Translations under genes and position numbers: made by a program | The notes under the pieces: model-generated | What the model saw: the letters and a program-made list of their open reading frames with translations, nothing else | What the model was told of the DNA's origin: nothing | Databases searched by the model: none | Virus record (IMG/VR): IMGVR_UViG_3300024231_000842 | Span: 1 to 48,689 of that record | Direction: 5' to 3' (one strand) | Origin: a virus | Length of the DNA: 48,689 bases | Part shown: positions 16,357 through 23,240 of the stretch, piece after piece | Position numbering within the stretch: the first letter of the stretch is position 1 | Layout: every line of letters begins with the position of its first letter

Positions 16357-17483
16357 GAATTGATCAGGACATAAAACTAGACTACAGTGACGTACTAATT
16401 CGTCCAAAGCGTAGTACATTAAGCTCACGTAAACAAGTAAGACTTGAACGCAAGTTTACATTTAGAAACAGCAAAAAAGACTACAGTGGTATTCCTATTA
16501 TGGCTGCTAACATGGACGGCGTAGGCACCATTGAAATGGCTAACACACTTGCAGAGCAGGGCATCTTTACTTGTCTTGTAAAAACATATTCAGTAGATGT
16601 ACTATCAGAATTCTTTAACAACGACTATCCAGATCGTAGACGATCAGAGAATGTTGCTATGAGTATTGGTACAAGTGACACTGACTTTCATAAGCTAATA
16701 GACGTTGTAGCTAGTGTAGGTGGAAATCTAAAGTTTGTTTGTATGGATATTGCAAATGGTTATAGTGATCATTTTGCGGCAAGAGTACGTAAGGTACGTG
16801 ATCAGTTTCCACATTTGGTAATTATAGCAGGTAATGTAGTTACTGGAGAAATGACAGAAGAACTAATCCTTGCAGGAGCAGACATTGTTAAAGTTGGTAT
16901 TGGACCAGGTAGTGTATGCACAACACGTATTCAAACAGGCGTTGGTTACCCGCAGTTGTCAGCCGTCATTGAATGTGCTGATGCTGCACATGGACTTGGC
17001 GGACATATTATTGCTGATGGTGGTTGCACTAGTCCTGGCGATGTATCTAAAGCATTTGCAGGCGGAGCAGACTTTGTAATGCTAGGCGGTATGCTTGCTG
17101 GACACGATGAAGGTGGTGGCGAAGTAATTACCAAGTACTATCAAATAAATGAGCTTGTTTATGAAGTTGCATCACATCTTAATAAGCAGACACATAAAGT
17201 AGAAGAAAAACAGTTTATAGCATTTTATGGAATGAGCAGTGATGCTGCAAATACAAAACACTTTGGTGGACTAAAAGACTATCGTGCAAGTGAAGGACGA
17301 GAAGTACTTGTTCCTTATCGTGGCAATGTTACTAATACAATACAAAATATCTTGGGCGGTTTGCGTAGTACTTGTACATATGCAGGTGCATTAAAGCTTA
17401 AACAATTAAGTAAATGTACAACATTTGTTAGAGTGAATAATCAGTTCAATGCAGTTTATGCAAATACCACAACTAAATTATAA
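16353..17483 (+). CDS. guaC: GMP reductase
   Basis: ATG 16353 overlaps the exonuclease stop (ATGA) and gives a 376-residue protein beginning [20 protein letters not shown], the typical GuaC start; a longer frame upstream is not needed. [10 protein letters not shown] contains catalytic C189, and [16 protein letters not shown] plus [11 protein letters not shown] form the phosphate and flap regions. There is no CBS module, which argues against IMP dehydrogenase. The enzyme deaminates GMP to IMP with NADPH, moving guanine nucleotides toward adenine, which would suit an AT-rich phage. It is about 30 residues longer than E. coli GuaC. Confidence 0.9.
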   Translation: MRIDQDIKLDYSDVLIRPKRSTLSSRKQVRLERKFTFRNSKKDYSGIPIMAANMDGVGTIEMANTLAEQGIFTCLVKTYSVDVLSEFFNNDYPDRRRSENVAMSIGTSDTDFHKLIDVVASVGGNLKFVCMDIANGYSDHFAARVRKVRDQFPHLVIIAGNVVTGEMTEELILAGADIVKVGIGPGSVCTTRIQTGVGYPQLSAVIECADAAHGLGGHIIADGGCTSPGDVSKAFAGGADFVMLGGMLAGHDEGGGEVITKYYQINELVYEVASHLNKQTHKVEEKQFIAFYGMSSDAANTKHFGGLKDYRASEGREVLVPYRGNVTNTIQNILGGLRSTCTYAGALKLKQLSKCTTFVRVNNQFNAVYANTTTKL

Positions 17484-17491
17484 AAAAATAC

Positions 17492-17520
17492 TTGACATAT
17501 AGATTAAGACATGCTATGTT
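17492..17520 (+). promoter_or_regulatory. Sigma70-type promoter of a structured RNA
   Basis: TTGACA (17492-17497), a 17-base spacer and TATGTT (17515-17520). The predicted start near 17527 coincides with the first base of an 8-bp hairpin, and no protein gene begins before the terminator at 17623. Confidence 0.7.
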
Positions 17521-17526
17521 AAGTAC

Positions 17527-17651
17527 ATAGTTAGGAAACTAACTATCAGGCGATGAAGTTGGCCTAGGATACAATGTAGTAAGACTTGGTATTAACCTTC
17601 ACCTACAAAAGAGAAGTATAGGCCCTGTTGCAGTAATGCAGCAGGGTTTTT
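17527..17651 (+). ncRNA. Stand-alone structured small RNA
   Basis: About 125 nt lie between a promoter and an intrinsic terminator and contain no convincing ORF. From 5' to 3': a perfect 8-bp hairpin ATAGTTAG/CTAACTAT (17527-17546) with a GAAA tetraloop; a long-range stem AGG..TGAAG.TT (17548-17560) with AA.CTTCA.CCT (17594-17604); GGCCTA (17561-17566), complementary to TAGGCC (17619-17624), which would close a pseudoknot; and the terminator. I do not recognise a known family. A regulatory RNA acting on host or phage messages is likely; a protein-binding decoy is an alternative. Confidence 0.65.
17623..17651 (+). terminator. Intrinsic terminator of the structured RNA
   Basis: A 10-bp stem CCCTGTTGCA/TGCAGCAGGG (one G-U pair) with a GTAA loop, followed by TTTTT. 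Its first two bases overlap the proposed pseudoknot strand TAGGCC, so the two structures could compete. Confidence 0.85.
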
Positions 17652-17735
17652 CTATGAGCTGCGCATATATGCACAGTTGCACTAGACGCATGTCGAGTCT
17701 ACGCAGACAGCAGTAGTAAACCCTGGTTTTTCGTG
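17642..17735 (+). other. Second structured non-coding segment
   Basis: The gap between GMP reductase and the gene at 17815 is 331 bases. Downstream of the terminator, CAGGGTTT (17642-17649) is perfectly complementary to AAACCCTG (17719-17726). Together they would enclose about 70 bases containing a TAGAC/GTCTA hairpin and a TGCGCATATATGCA near-palindrome, with GGTTTTTC following. Because CAGGG is also the 3' arm of the terminator, the two pairings exclude each other. This could be an antiterminator-like switch or a second RNA. No ORF is seen. Confidence 0.35.
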
Positions 17736-17744
17736 TTATTATGA

Positions 17745-17752
17745 TATAAATA
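17745..17752 (+). promoter_or_regulatory. T4-type late promoter
   Basis: A perfect TATAAATA, with +1 expected near 17758, upstream of the small gene cluster starting at 17815 (leader of about 57 bases carrying AAAAGGAGA). Confidence 0.6.
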
Positions 17753-17814
17753 TTAGCGTAGAAAGAAGCAATGGTTGCTTCAAAATACACATTTAACCTA
17801 AAAGGAGACTGACA

Positions 17815-18000
17815 ATGATGACTAATATGCTATTTACTGGCTTAGTGAATATATTCACGAAATCAAAAACAAGACAAGAATCAAATATGATGACTTGGGC
17901 AAAAACAGAATACGGAAATGATTGGCAGTTTGCTTATCAATGCATGCTAGACACTGGTATGCCACCATCAGATAAAGATATAAGAGGAATGATATTATGA
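17815..18000 (+). CDS. Small hypothetical protein
   Basis: A 61-residue protein behind a strong ribosome-binding site (AAAAGGAGACTGAC). It has a hydrophobic N-terminal stretch and a soluble Trp/Tyr-rich half. It overlaps the DUF1127 gene by four bases and heads a cluster of four coupled small genes. Function unknown. Confidence 0.65.
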   Translation: MMTNMLFTGLVNIFTKSKTRQESNMMTWAKTEYGNDWQFAYQCMLDTGMPPSDKDIRGMIL

Positions 18001-18245
18001 TTAACACAATTATTACAAAACTAATTAATTTTAGACGCAACATGGAGTATAGAACGGCTGTTCGTACTACTATCAAAGAACTTTCGAAACTAACTAACCA
18101 TGAGCTACAAGATATTGGTATTTGTCGTGGAGAAATTTACACAATTGCACACAATTCATATAACAAACCACAACAAGTAACATTATCTGAAATTTCAGAT
18201 ATGACAGATCTTGAAACAAATGCTAACTTGAAAGGTTTCGTATAA
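17997..18245 (+). CDS. DUF1127-like small protein
   Basis: An 82-residue protein whose central part, TIKELSKLTNHELQDIGICR followed by GEIYTIAH, matches the DUF1127 pattern (REL..L.d.EL.DIGl.R.dI). DUF1127 proteins are small, common in alpha- and gammaproteobacteria, and linked to RNA turnover and nutrient responses. A viral copy suggests mimicry of a host regulator. The C-terminal tail is longer than usual. It is coupled on both sides by overlaps. Confidence 0.7.
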   Translation: MINTIITKLINFRRNMEYRTAVRTTIKELSKLTNHELQDIGICRGEIYTIAHNSYNKPQQVTLSEISDMTDLETNANLKGFV

Positions 18246-18427
18246 TGTCTACACTAGTAATGAAAAGAACATCTAACTTAGGTAAAATGGTAAGCAAAGG
18301 CTTAGTAGCATTTGCAATGGGAGCATGGGCACTTGGTGAATCAGCAGGCAGAGCAAGAGCTGCAGAAGCACTTTGGAGAGAAGGATACCACGAAGAAGCA
18401 AAACGTTTAATGACGGAGAACAGATAA
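18245..18427 (+). CDS. Small Ala/Arg-rich protein
   Basis: A 60-residue protein with a short hydrophobic segment (VSKGLVAFAMGAWALG) and a basic amphipathic helix GRARAAEALWREGYHEEAKR. It starts on the last base of the DUF1127 gene stop and its own stop overlaps the next ATG. The short EGYHEEAKRLM ending resembles the tail of small host stress proteins, but no family is assigned. Confidence 0.55.
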   Translation: MSTLVMKRTSNLGKMVSKGLVAFAMGAWALGESAGRARAAEALWREGYHEEAKRLMTENR

Positions 18428-18561
18428 TGTTTAAGAAATTTTTAAAAGCAATGGAATACAGAAGTTATTGTATGAGTATCAAACAACTTAGAGAAATGGG
18501 CGAGTTTACTAAAGCCAATGAAATCTCAGAGTTTAAACACAACATGTATAAAACAAGATAG
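18427..18561 (+). CDS. Small basic protein
   Basis: ATG 18427 overlaps the upstream stop (TAATG) with GGAGAAC before it, giving 44 residues; a longer frame from 18373 lies inside the previous gene and is less likely. The sequence MEYRSYCMSIKQLREMGEF echoes the MEYRTAVRTTIKELSKL part of the DUF1127 gene two positions upstream, so it may be a truncated relative. Confidence 0.55.
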   Translation: MFKKFLKAMEYRSYCMSIKQLREMGEFTKANEISEFKHNMYKTR

Positions 18562-18569
18562 GATATAAC

Positions 18570-18992
18570 ATGAAAACACTTTATTTTTATTTAGTAGTGT
18601 TCGCAGCGGTATTTACTGTAAGCGCAGCACACGCAGACGTAACAATCGAAATGCTAAACAAGCGTGACGACGGCGCTAAAATGGTTTACTCACAAGACAT
18701 CACTACAATTGAAGTAGGCGAAACAATTACTTGGGTACCAACATCAAAAGGTCACAATGTAGAATTCATTGCAGGACCAGATGGTTGGAAAGCACCAAAG
18801 AAATCAAAACTAAACAAAGAAGTTGCGATTACATTTGATGTACCAGGTGTATATCTATATCAGTGTTCACCACACAAATCAATGGGCATGATTGCCATTG
18901 TAGTTGTAGGTGACGGAGATAACGATATCTCAAAAGCCAAAGTAAAAGGCAAGTCAAAGAAAAAACTAAAAGCACTTTTAAAAGAACTGTAA
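18570..18992 (+). CDS. Pseudoazurin-like blue copper protein
   Basis: A 140-residue exported cupredoxin. The signal peptide (1-22) ends HA-D after a hydrophobic core, consistent with periplasmic export. The type-1 copper ligands are all visible: H62 in SKGHNVEF and C99, H102 and M107 in YQCSPHKSMGM, with spacing like pseudoazurin. A Lys-rich tail (118-140) is added to the normal length. Pseudoazurins carry single electrons between periplasmic redox enzymes. As a phage gene it probably supports host respiration or copper handling during infection. It follows AGGATATAAC and belongs to the late-promoter cluster. Confidence 0.88.
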   Translation: MKTLYFYLVVFAAVFTVSAAHADVTIEMLNKRDDGAKMVYSQDITTIEVGETITWVPTSKGHNVEFIAGPDGWKAPKKSKLNKEVAITFDVPGVYLYQCSPHKSMGMIAIVVVGDGDNDISKAKVKGKSKKKLKALLKEL

Positions 18993-19100
18993 ATGCACGG
19001 CGATAGGGGTAACATAAAAATAGTTTGGTTAATGTTATTTCTATGTGTATTTTTACATGTAGGATTAATACCCGTATGGATGTGGTACATAGGTTTATAA
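18993..19100 (+). CDS. Tiny membrane protein
   Basis: A 35-residue frame starting directly after the pseudoazurin stop. After a short polar N-terminus (MHGDRGNIK) it is one transmembrane helix rich in Leu, Val and Trp. It is too short for motif analysis; support is the immediate packing and hydrophobic pattern. It may anchor or partner the copper protein, which is speculation. Confidence 0.4.
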   Translation: MHGDRGNIKIVWLMLFLCVFLHVGLIPVWMWYIGL

Positions 19101-19118
19101 AACTTATAAAGAAAATAA

Positions 19119-19141
19119 GGGAGCTTTTACAGCTCCCTTTT
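19119..19141. terminator. Bidirectional terminator
   Basis: A perfect 7-bp stem GGGAGCT/AGCTCCC with a five-base loop, followed by TTTT on the + strand and flanked by AAAATAA, which gives a U-rich run on the - strand. It separates the converging pseudoazurin cluster and the - strand gene at 19159-20016. Confidence 0.8.
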
Positions 19142-19158
19142 CTATGACCTTTGTTTGA

Positions 19159-20016
19159 TTATGGTGCTGGATCGTCAATTAGTATTATACAGAATGTACT
19201 ACTTACTATTGAATTGTTTACACTACTATAAGCACGAACTTCAATATCATCACCTGTATTTACTTTAATAGGGACGTTATAGTTCTTTGCATATGTAGTT
19301 GCACTCACTGTAATGATATCACGTGCGTTCCAAGCGCCATCGCCTGGTGCATCTGGATCACGTGTCATAAGCATTGCAATAGCATCTGTGTTTTGTTTAC
19401 CAGCACCAACAGTCCATTGTGTAATGTATCCTGTTTTCCCTGCTGGAATTGTATATTGCGCCATGAACGTTTGTCCACGTCCTGCAGCATTTACACCTGT
19501 GCCGTCTAAACCAATGATTGCCAATACTGTTGAAGTATCATCACTAGTAACACTGATAGTACCTTCGTTAACACCGCTTGTACCTACTGTTATTGCTTTA
19601 ACACGAAACACACGTTTAAATGCTCCACTTGTTGTAGCACCCATGTTAACAGTTTCAACAACAACTTCGCCTGCTTGATTCAAGCCTTGTATTTCTACAC
19701 TTCGAGCGCCAGTGCCTGTTGGGTTATCTTGTGGATCATCGCTTGTTACAGTAAGTGTTTCAGCTGTTTCAATGTATGTGTAAATTCCACCACCGTCCCA
19801 GATAGTTTCTTTATCATTGTCAACATCAACATTCATGCCAAACTTTTCAATGTGACTTACACCTTCAATATCACCATCTGCTATTTGAACTCCCCATCCA
19901 AAATTATTTCCAATTACTCTTAGTGCAGGTAGTCCTGCAGCATTATATTCCATTGCACGGTTGGGACCGCTTAAATTAGGATCCATATGCTTTCTATATT
20001 TGTCACCTTCACTCAT
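19159..20016 (-). CDS. Putative virion structural protein (beta-rich)
   Basis: A 285-residue protein, rich in Thr, Val, Gly and Asp with regular beta-strand alternation and no catalytic motif. The N-terminus (DPNLSGPNRAMEYNAAGLPALRVI before residue 40) reads like a particle-associated protein, and the second half (TIPAGKTGYITQWTVGAGKQ) resembles jelly-roll or Ig-like decoration and fibre domains. Late-type promoter AATAAATA and AAAGGAGAG lie upstream on the - strand. I infer a capsid or tail decoration protein; it is isolated from the fibre cluster. Confidence 0.55.
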   Translation of the reverse strand: MSEGDKYRKHMDPNLSGPNRAMEYNAAGLPALRVIGNNFGWGVQIADGDIEGVSHIEKFGMNVDVDNDKETIWDGGGIYTYIETAETLTVTSDDPQDNPTGTGARSVEIQGLNQAGEVVVETVNMGATTSGAFKRVFRVKAITVGTSGVNEGTISVTSDDTSTVLAIIGLDGTGVNAAGRGQTFMAQYTIPAGKTGYITQWTVGAGKQNTDAIAMLMTRDPDAPGDGAWNARDIITVSATTYAKNYNVPIKVNTGDDIEVRAYSSVNNSIVSSTFCIILIDDPAP

Positions 20017-20057
20017 AATTTCTCTCCTTTTGTATCATTTTAATACTATTATAAACG

Positions 20058-20065
20058 TATTTATT
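20058..20065 (-). promoter_or_regulatory. T4-type late promoter (- strand)
   Basis: AATAAATA on the - strand, with expected +1 near 20052 and a 36-base leader that carries AAAGGAGAG before the ATG at 20016. It is divergent to the promoter at 20098. Confidence 0.5.
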
Positions 20066-20097
20066 TAAAAACCCTAAATTAAAACACATTTTAATAT

Positions 20098-20105
20098 CAT
20101 AAATA
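20098..20105 (+). promoter_or_regulatory. T4-type late promoter, leaderless
   Basis: CATAAATA followed by GTATT and the ATG at 20111. The late +1 position (six bases after the box) falls on the A of the start codon, and no Shine-Dalgarno is present. Confidence 0.6.
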
Positions 20106-20110
20106 GTATT

Positions 20111-21094
20111 ATGAGCAGAACAGGACTAATATCAAGTATTATAAAACAAGTAGCTAGCTATAACAGTCAGGATAGCAAGCTTGAGGTATTGCAGAAATAT
20201 TGTAATGAGAAAACTCTCAAGCGTATTGTTGAACTAGCATACAATCCATGGCTGGATTTTAAGCTACAAAGTTTCACACCTAAATATATGGGCAAAGAAT
20301 TTGGAATGGGTATAGCTAGATTTTTACATATTTTTGATGACATTATTCAAGGAAAGCTAGAAGACAACGAGGCAAGCTTCGCTTGGAGAATGGCATTTAT
20401 GCATGTACAGAACTTAGAAGCAGAACCATTATTAATGTTAGTTAATCAAACGTTAGATAAGCACTTGGACTTGGAAATTGAAACAATCAATACAGTGTGG
20501 CCTAATTTAATTTTACCATATCCAATCAGACAAGCACAGCCTGGATCAATTACAGGTTTTGATAAATTTCCAGCATCAATACAGCATATAAGCAAGGGGC
20601 TTAGAGTTAATGTTATTGTTAAAGATAAAAAAGTTGATATAAGAACTAAAGATGGCATAGTTGTACCTGGTTGGGAAACATTCCATGAACAATTTTTAAT
20701 ACTAGCACAGGGCCAAGATACTGTTCTTGACGGACATGCTATGGTAGTAGATAGTGGAACAATTACAGATACAGATAATCAACAAGTGTTAGATGCTGAT
20801 CCAACAAAAATTAAATTTACATTTTGGGACGCAATAAGATATGATGGATTTGTAGATGGAAAAGATACACGTATTGGATATAATTGGAGATACAATGGGC
20901 TCGAGCATATGATGATGTTATCTGCAGCCAATGTTACTAATCCGTGCTATGCTATGCTTAGAGCAGAAATGGTAGGTAGTATAGAACAATTAGAAAATAC
21001 GATTACAGGTTATAAAAATGGTTATGTACTTAAAGAATTAAGTAGTACATGGGAGCAAGGTCCTACTCTTAACGAAATTATTATTTGCGATTGA
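20111..21094 (+). CDS. Degenerate T4-type DNA ligase homologue
   Basis: A 327-residue protein whose N-terminal domain and adenylation-domain start follow phage T4 DNA ligase: INTVWPNLI (126-134) and KFPASIQ (152-158) correspond to NKVWPGLI and KFPAFAQ in T4. Where T4 has the motif I KADGAR with the adenylated Lys, this protein has ISKGLR (160-165), so the catalytic Lys and the motif I Asp are lost. Motif III (VLDGHAMV, 205-212) and motif IIIa (FTFWDAI, 236-242) survive. Motif IV reads NGYVLK (303-308) without its Glu, and the protein ends before motif V and the OB domain. It is probably not a ligase; it may bind nicked DNA or another protein. Confidence 0.75.
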   Translation: MSRTGLISSIIKQVASYNSQDSKLEVLQKYCNEKTLKRIVELAYNPWLDFKLQSFTPKYMGKEFGMGIARFLHIFDDIIQGKLEDNEASFAWRMAFMHVQNLEAEPLLMLVNQTLDKHLDLEIETINTVWPNLILPYPIRQAQPGSITGFDKFPASIQHISKGLRVNVIVKDKKVDIRTKDGIVVPGWETFHEQFLILAQGQDTVLDGHAMVVDSGTITDTDNQQVLDADPTKIKFTFWDAIRYDGFVDGKDTRIGYNWRYNGLEHMMMLSAANVTNPCYAMLRAEMVGSIEQLENTITGYKNGYVLKELSSTWEQGPTLNEIIICD

Positions 21095-21824
21095 TAATTC
21101 TAGACACATACCTAATAATGTCATGATCAAACAATGCGTTAAACAATTGAAACTTTAAGTAACATTTAAATCTACTACGTATTCTATCTAAAAGTCTATC
21201 AATATATCTTTCATTAAATGTAATTTTTCCGTTATATCTAATATAACATATATCTCCTACATGTTCGTAATATAATCCTGGAGGAACCTTACATACTATA
21301 TCGTTATTGTTAACAAATCTGTATGCACTAATATCTTTAAATTGTTCAGCCCATTCGTCGTTCCCTACTCTAGGACTTCCAAAAGTATATAGTGAAACAT
21401 TTACACTATGCAAGTAATGCATTCTAGTAGTAAAGATAGTAGCCATTGCTGCACCTAAACTATGTCCAGTAACTATCATATCCTTGTCACGTAAACTTCC
21501 AATCCAATTCACAATATCATAGTATACCTTATCAAGCTCTTCTTTAAAGCCTGCATGTACCATTCCAATAGTATCACTAGAAGTAGGTAAAGCTTTTAAA
21601 TCAGCAACTATGTCACTTAACACAGTTGGCTCTGTACCACGAAACCCTATTACTACCTTGCCTGAGTCCAATTGTAGACCATATGCTTGGGCACCATCGT
21701 TTTCAAAATACTTTAACTTATTATATTTTACTTCAGCCAATTCCAACTGGTGTGTCATTTCTAAAATGTCTTTATATACCCATCCACTAAATTTTGAACA
21801 AAATATTGCAGTGTCCATGTTCAT
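21081..21824 (-). CDS. Class 3 lipase
   Basis: A 247-residue alpha/beta hydrolase of the lipase class 3 family: VVIGFRGTE (57-65) is the oxyanion strand, GHSLG (120-124) holds nucleophile S122, YTFGSPRVGN (146-155) is a family signature, D175 in NNNDIVCKVPP and H188 complete the triad. No signal peptide is evident. It could hydrolyse membrane lipids, aiding lysis or providing fatty acids. It starts within a TAATG junction with the MscS-like gene and its 3' end overlaps the converging ligase-like gene by 14 bases. Confidence 0.88.
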   Translation of the reverse strand: MNMDTAIFCSKFSGWVYKDILEMTHQLELAEVKYNKLKYFENDGAQAYGLQLDSGKVVIGFRGTEPTVLSDIVADLKALPTSSDTIGMVHAGFKEELDKVYYDIVNWIGSLRDKDMIVTGHSLGAAMATIFTTRMHYLHSVNVSLYTFGSPRVGNDEWAEQFKDISAYRFVNNNDIVCKVPPGLYYEHVGDICYIRYNGKITFNERYIDRLLDRIRSRFKCYLKFQLFNALFDHDIIRYVSRIINRK

Positions 21825-22144
21825 TATTTTTCCACCTTCTTAGATATTATTTTTTCCAATCGGTGTATAGGCATGCGAGTATTTTCAACATATCTCCATA
21901 CAGTGCCGTTACTATTGGTTATTTCAAATACAGTTTCACGCCAACCAATACTAATAATAGTAGCTAAATCTCCATCAAAAAATACTTCATCACCTGGCTC
22001 AAATCCTGGCTTCATTTTCCATTTTAAACTAGCAACTAAACTGGCTACTGTTTCTTTTAAAATCATAGCAATAATTGCGCCCACAAACAATATTAATAAT
22101 GGTTGTATTGAAGTTACAATTGTTTTTGATAGTTCTTGTTCCAT
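21824..22144 (-). CDS. Small MscS-like membrane protein
   Basis: ATG 22144 is preferred over a TTG at 22162 because a late promoter box sits between them. The 106-residue protein has one long transmembrane segment (about 8-40) and then PGFEPGDEVFFDGDLATIIS, which resembles the beta domain following the pore helix of MscS channels (PGD.V...g..G.V..I). It is much shorter than a channel and has only one clear membrane helix. It may form a small pore or modify host mechanosensitive channels. Its stop overlaps the lipase start. Confidence 0.6.
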   Translation of the reverse strand: MEQELSKTIVTSIQPLLILFVGAIIAMILKETVASLVASLKWKMKPGFEPGDEVFFDGDLATIISIGWRETVFEITNSNGTVWRYVENTRMPIHRLEKIISKKVEK

Positions 22145-22149
22145 AATAG

Positions 22150-22157
22150 TATTTATG
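22150..22157 (-). promoter_or_regulatory. T4-type late promoter (- strand), leaderless
   Basis: CATAAATA followed by CTATT and ATG on the - strand. The predicted +1 is 22144, the A of the start codon. It would drive the MscS-like gene and the lipase. Confidence 0.6.
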
Positions 22158-22166
22158 GTCAAGGTC

Positions 22167-22174
22167 GATAAATA
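22167..22174 (+). promoter_or_regulatory. T4-type late promoter
   Basis: GATAAATA with expected +1 near 22180, just before the GGAG that serves the gene at 22195. It is divergent to the - strand late promoter 10 bases away. Confidence 0.45.
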
Positions 22175-22194
22175 AATTAAATGGAGTGTTAATT

Positions 22195-23034
22195 ATGATA
22201 AACAAAATAGCATTAGTGATAAGTGGCGAAACTAGATCTTACAAAGACTTGCCTGAAGGTTATCAAATGTCTAAGATAATAGATATGTATAAAACAATTG
22301 CCAAAGAAGTAGATGTATATGGGCATACATGGTCACATTGTGAAGCTCCCCTACTCAAAAATAACTTTTTTGAAATTAAAGAACTACAAGTTGAAGATCA
22401 AGTAGTAATAGATAACTGGGTAAAGGAAGACTTTATCAACAGATCATACAATAACCAGTATAGTTTTAATGATAATCACACACTACATATACATGACCCA
22501 GCAACATTTGTTGACGTACATTTAGAAGCAAGTCGTTGTGCATATGGTCAAATATGGAGTGCAATGAGATCATTTTGTATGCTAAAAGATACATTTGATC
22601 ATTATGATATAATTGTTAGACTGAGATGGGATCTTGCTATTAATAATAGTAATGATATTAGTAGAGTACATATTAACGATTATTTAAAAAAATGTGAAGA
22701 AATTAAAGTACATTCTTTAAACGGTATTAGTCGTTGTGTGGCACAACATGATAGTTTATTGTATAGTGGGCATCCATTTGCCCCAATGATAAGTGATATA
22801 TCTTTTACATTTAATACAGAGGGATTTAAAACCTGGTGCTATACTAAACCAGAAGATTTATTAATACCAACATTTGCTAAAGCAGACGGAAATCAAAAGT
22901 TTGAAGCACATACTATGTGGAGTGAAGTCTGGCAACAACTCAAAGATGCACCAACAATTGATTTTGGAATGGCAGTAGTTTTTAATATTAATAGAACTGG
23001 CGCTTGGACGAAGGCACACAGTGAAGATTTTTAA
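22195..23034 (+). CDS. Glycosyltransferase-like protein
   Basis: ATG 22195 has GGAG eight bases upstream, giving 279 residues; a GTG at 22186 is less likely. It begins KIALVISGETRSYKDLPEGY and continues with VDVYGHTWSH. That is the opening of a family of virus and bacterial capsule-locus proteins (IAicISGq.Rs....DvfiHtW) generally regarded as glycosyltransferase-like. IIVRLRWDLAI (about 140-150) supplies the conserved R-x-R-x-D-L type motif. Function is uncertain; modification of glycans on virion or host surface is likely. Confidence 0.55.
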   Translation: MINKIALVISGETRSYKDLPEGYQMSKIIDMYKTIAKEVDVYGHTWSHCEAPLLKNNFFEIKELQVEDQVVIDNWVKEDFINRSYNNQYSFNDNHTLHIHDPATFVDVHLEASRCAYGQIWSAMRSFCMLKDTFDHYDIIVRLRWDLAINNSNDISRVHINDYLKKCEEIKVHSLNGISRCVAQHDSLLYSGHPFAPMISDISFTFNTEGFKTWCYTKPEDLLIPTFAKADGNQKFEAHTMWSEVWQQLKDAPTIDFGMAVVFNINRTGAWTKAHSEDF

Positions 23035-23038
23035 TTAC

Positions 23039-23067
23039 TTGACATATGCATATAGTTGTGTTAAAAT
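23039..23067 (+). promoter_or_regulatory. Sigma70-type promoter of the porin gene
   Basis: TTGACA (23039-23044), a 17-base spacer and TAAAAT (23062-23067), close to consensus. Expected start near 23074. Confidence 0.8.
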
Positions 23068-23073
23068 GTGGAT

Positions 23074-23240
23074 ATTAATAAGGCACAGAATCACTATGTT
23101 GCATATGTACAACATAATGATATAAACAGAAGAGAACTTCTTAAGATTTATAGTAAATTGTGTGTTTTTGTGATAAGTAATCGAGTGGCTAGTTAGTAAG
23201 TAACCCCACTCAATTCAAATATATAAAAAGGAAATAAAAT
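23074..23240 (+). promoter_or_regulatory. Long structured 5' leader of the porin gene
   Basis: About 167 nt of leader, long for this compact genome. It holds three hairpins: ATGTTG/CAACAT around 23096-23115, AGAAG/CTTCT around 23130-23144, and GAGTGG/CCACTC around 23183-23212. AAAAAGGAAA precedes the ATG. No ORF is seen. It may control stability or translation of the porin mRNA. Confidence 0.45.
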
